In this document: positions 4,984 through 5,487 of the stretch, one piece after another
Layout: the number at the start of each line of letters is the position of its first letter
How positions within the stretch are numbered: position 1 is the first letter of the stretch
Source: Nitrososphaeraceae archaeon
GTDB taxonomy: Archaea; Thermoproteota; Nitrososphaeria; Nitrososphaerales; Nitrososphaeraceae
DNA length: 5,487 nucleotides
Direction: 5' to 3'
Assembly (NCBI GenBank): GCA_025922715.1
Contig: JAICHH010000122.1
Coordinates: 1-5,487 of the forward strand
Notes under the pieces: model-generated
Databases searched by the model: none
What the model saw: only the letters and a program-made list of their open reading frames with translations
Told to the model about the DNA's origin: nothing
Translations under genes and position numbers: made by a program

Positions 4984-5160
4984 TTACTGTTCTTTAATAG
5001 CTGATTTTACTTTATCTGCAAGATCTTGTGGTATTTCTTTAAAACCATGGGCACTATTTGCATGTTCTTTAATCTTTATCATTATGTCCTCTTCTGAATC
5101 AGCAGTAGTCGTCCAATTACAATTTACACCTACATCGGAGCATCCAAAACGTTTTGTCAT
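4984..5160 (-). CDS. DUF1059 family small protein
   Basis: A 58-residue protein matching the whole of the DUF1059 family. It begins MTKRFGCSDVGVNCNW, the characteristic C-S-D-V-G-x-x-C-x-W opening (C7, C14), followed by an acidic helix (ADSEEDIMIKIKEHA) and the second signature H-A-x-x-A-H-G-F (H33, H38), ending with EIPQDLADKVKSAIKE. The two Cys and two His suggest a single metal-binding, zinc-finger-like unit; that is inference, and the family has no established function. Length agrees with the family, so the gene is complete. The ATG at 5160 is fixed by the conserved N-terminus and by a TATA box at 26 nt. The gene is monocistronic, with its own T-tract terminator. It is likely cytoplasmic. 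Confidence 0.93.
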   Translation of the reverse strand: MTKRFGCSDVGVNCNWTTTADSEEDIMIKIKEHANSAHGFKEIPQDLADKVKSAIKEQ

Positions 5161-5181
5161 TATTAAATAAATATGATTAAT

Positions 5182-5190
5182 CTATATAAA
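5182..5190 (-). promoter_or_regulatory. TATA box for the DUF1059 gene
   Basis: TTTATATAG on the minus strand is centred 26 nt before the ATG at 5160, which predicts transcription starting at the ATG itself (leaderless). It is the best TATA match in the window. Confidence 0.65.
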
Positions 5191-5487
5191 GAATTCTATC
5201 CTAGGGCTTTAAATTCGCAAGTTTCTATGCAAAGAAAAAGAGTATAAAATTTCGGTGGATACATGAAACAATAATGGTAGATCTGAAAGTATCATTCTTA
5301 AAAATGTCCATTTGATTTCGTAATTTATAATATTATATGAATATGAAGTTTATTTTAAACATCTACAATTGTCTGATATGTGTATAAAAAATTATTTAAT
5401 ACTATATAAAACTAATTTTCTAGAGAAAAATAAAAAATCAGGAAAAATTAAGTTTGTATTTTAAGCGTTTCTTTTTGTTATCTCCTA
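5191..5487. other. Right-edge region without a convincing gene
   Basis: Only short frames are seen. A plus-strand TATA-like GTATAAAATT (5242-5251) precedes an ATG at 5274 that opens just 13 codons (MVDLKVSFLKMSI). At the edge, a minus-strand frame enters from outside and reads GDNKKKRLKYKLNFS before TGA at 5438-5440, followed at once by the T-rich tract TTTTTTATTTTTCTC. This may be the tail of a gene lying to the right, but 15 codons are too few to be sure. Confidence 0.3.

Noticed and set aside
5274..5315. 13-codon plus-strand frame (MVDLKVSFLKMSI) after a TATA-like box
   Set aside because: It is too short to call a gene; TATA-like sequences are frequent in DNA this AT-rich.

Overview
The window looks like accessory chromosomal DNA from an ammonia-oxidising archaeon of the Nitrososphaerota (Thaumarchaeota), plausibly close to Nitrosocosmicus or Nitrososphaera. 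The reasons are: AT-rich DNA; archaeal TATA boxes placed 23-28 nt before several ATGs, implying leaderless mRNAs; T-rich tracts instead of classical terminators; an N-glycosylation-rich secreted NTF2-fold protein; a small multi-cysteine zinc-ribbon protein of a type I associate with thaumarchaea; and a stand-alone receiver protein. The genus is inference; no rRNA or ammonia-oxidation gene is present.

Layout, left to right. Positions 1-882 (+) hold the C-terminal part of a cysteine-rich surface-type protein with a prealbumin/Cna-B-like beta domain, whose proper 5' end is missing or disrupted. On the minus strand, 980-1100 holds a decayed gene remnant. A winged-helix-like protein (1132-1461, +) converges on a secreted SnoaL/NTF2-like protein (1582-2061, -). 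A 540-bp gap follows, holding two related hairpin elements built on the same CCATAGCC/GGCTATGG arms. A receiver-only response regulator with Asn at the phosphoacceptor position (2603-2980, -) is divergent from a 99-residue protein resembling the C-terminal end of DUF2971 proteins (3051-3350, +). A zinc-ribbon protein (3667-3876, -) lies downstream of an unrecognised protein (3963-4259, -). About 720 bp of extremely AT-rich DNA without convincing genes comes next, then a clear DUF1059 protein (4984-5160, -) and a gene-poor right edge.

The genes are mostly monocistronic, each with its own promoter, and do not form a recognisable pathway or operon. I see no complete mobile element, CRISPR array, tRNA or rRNA. 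The broken surface gene, the frameshifted remnant, the DUF2971 tail and the long AT-rich gaps suggest a decaying accessory region. The most notable points are the atypical receiver and the paired hairpins; I found no evidence of a complete new multi-gene system.
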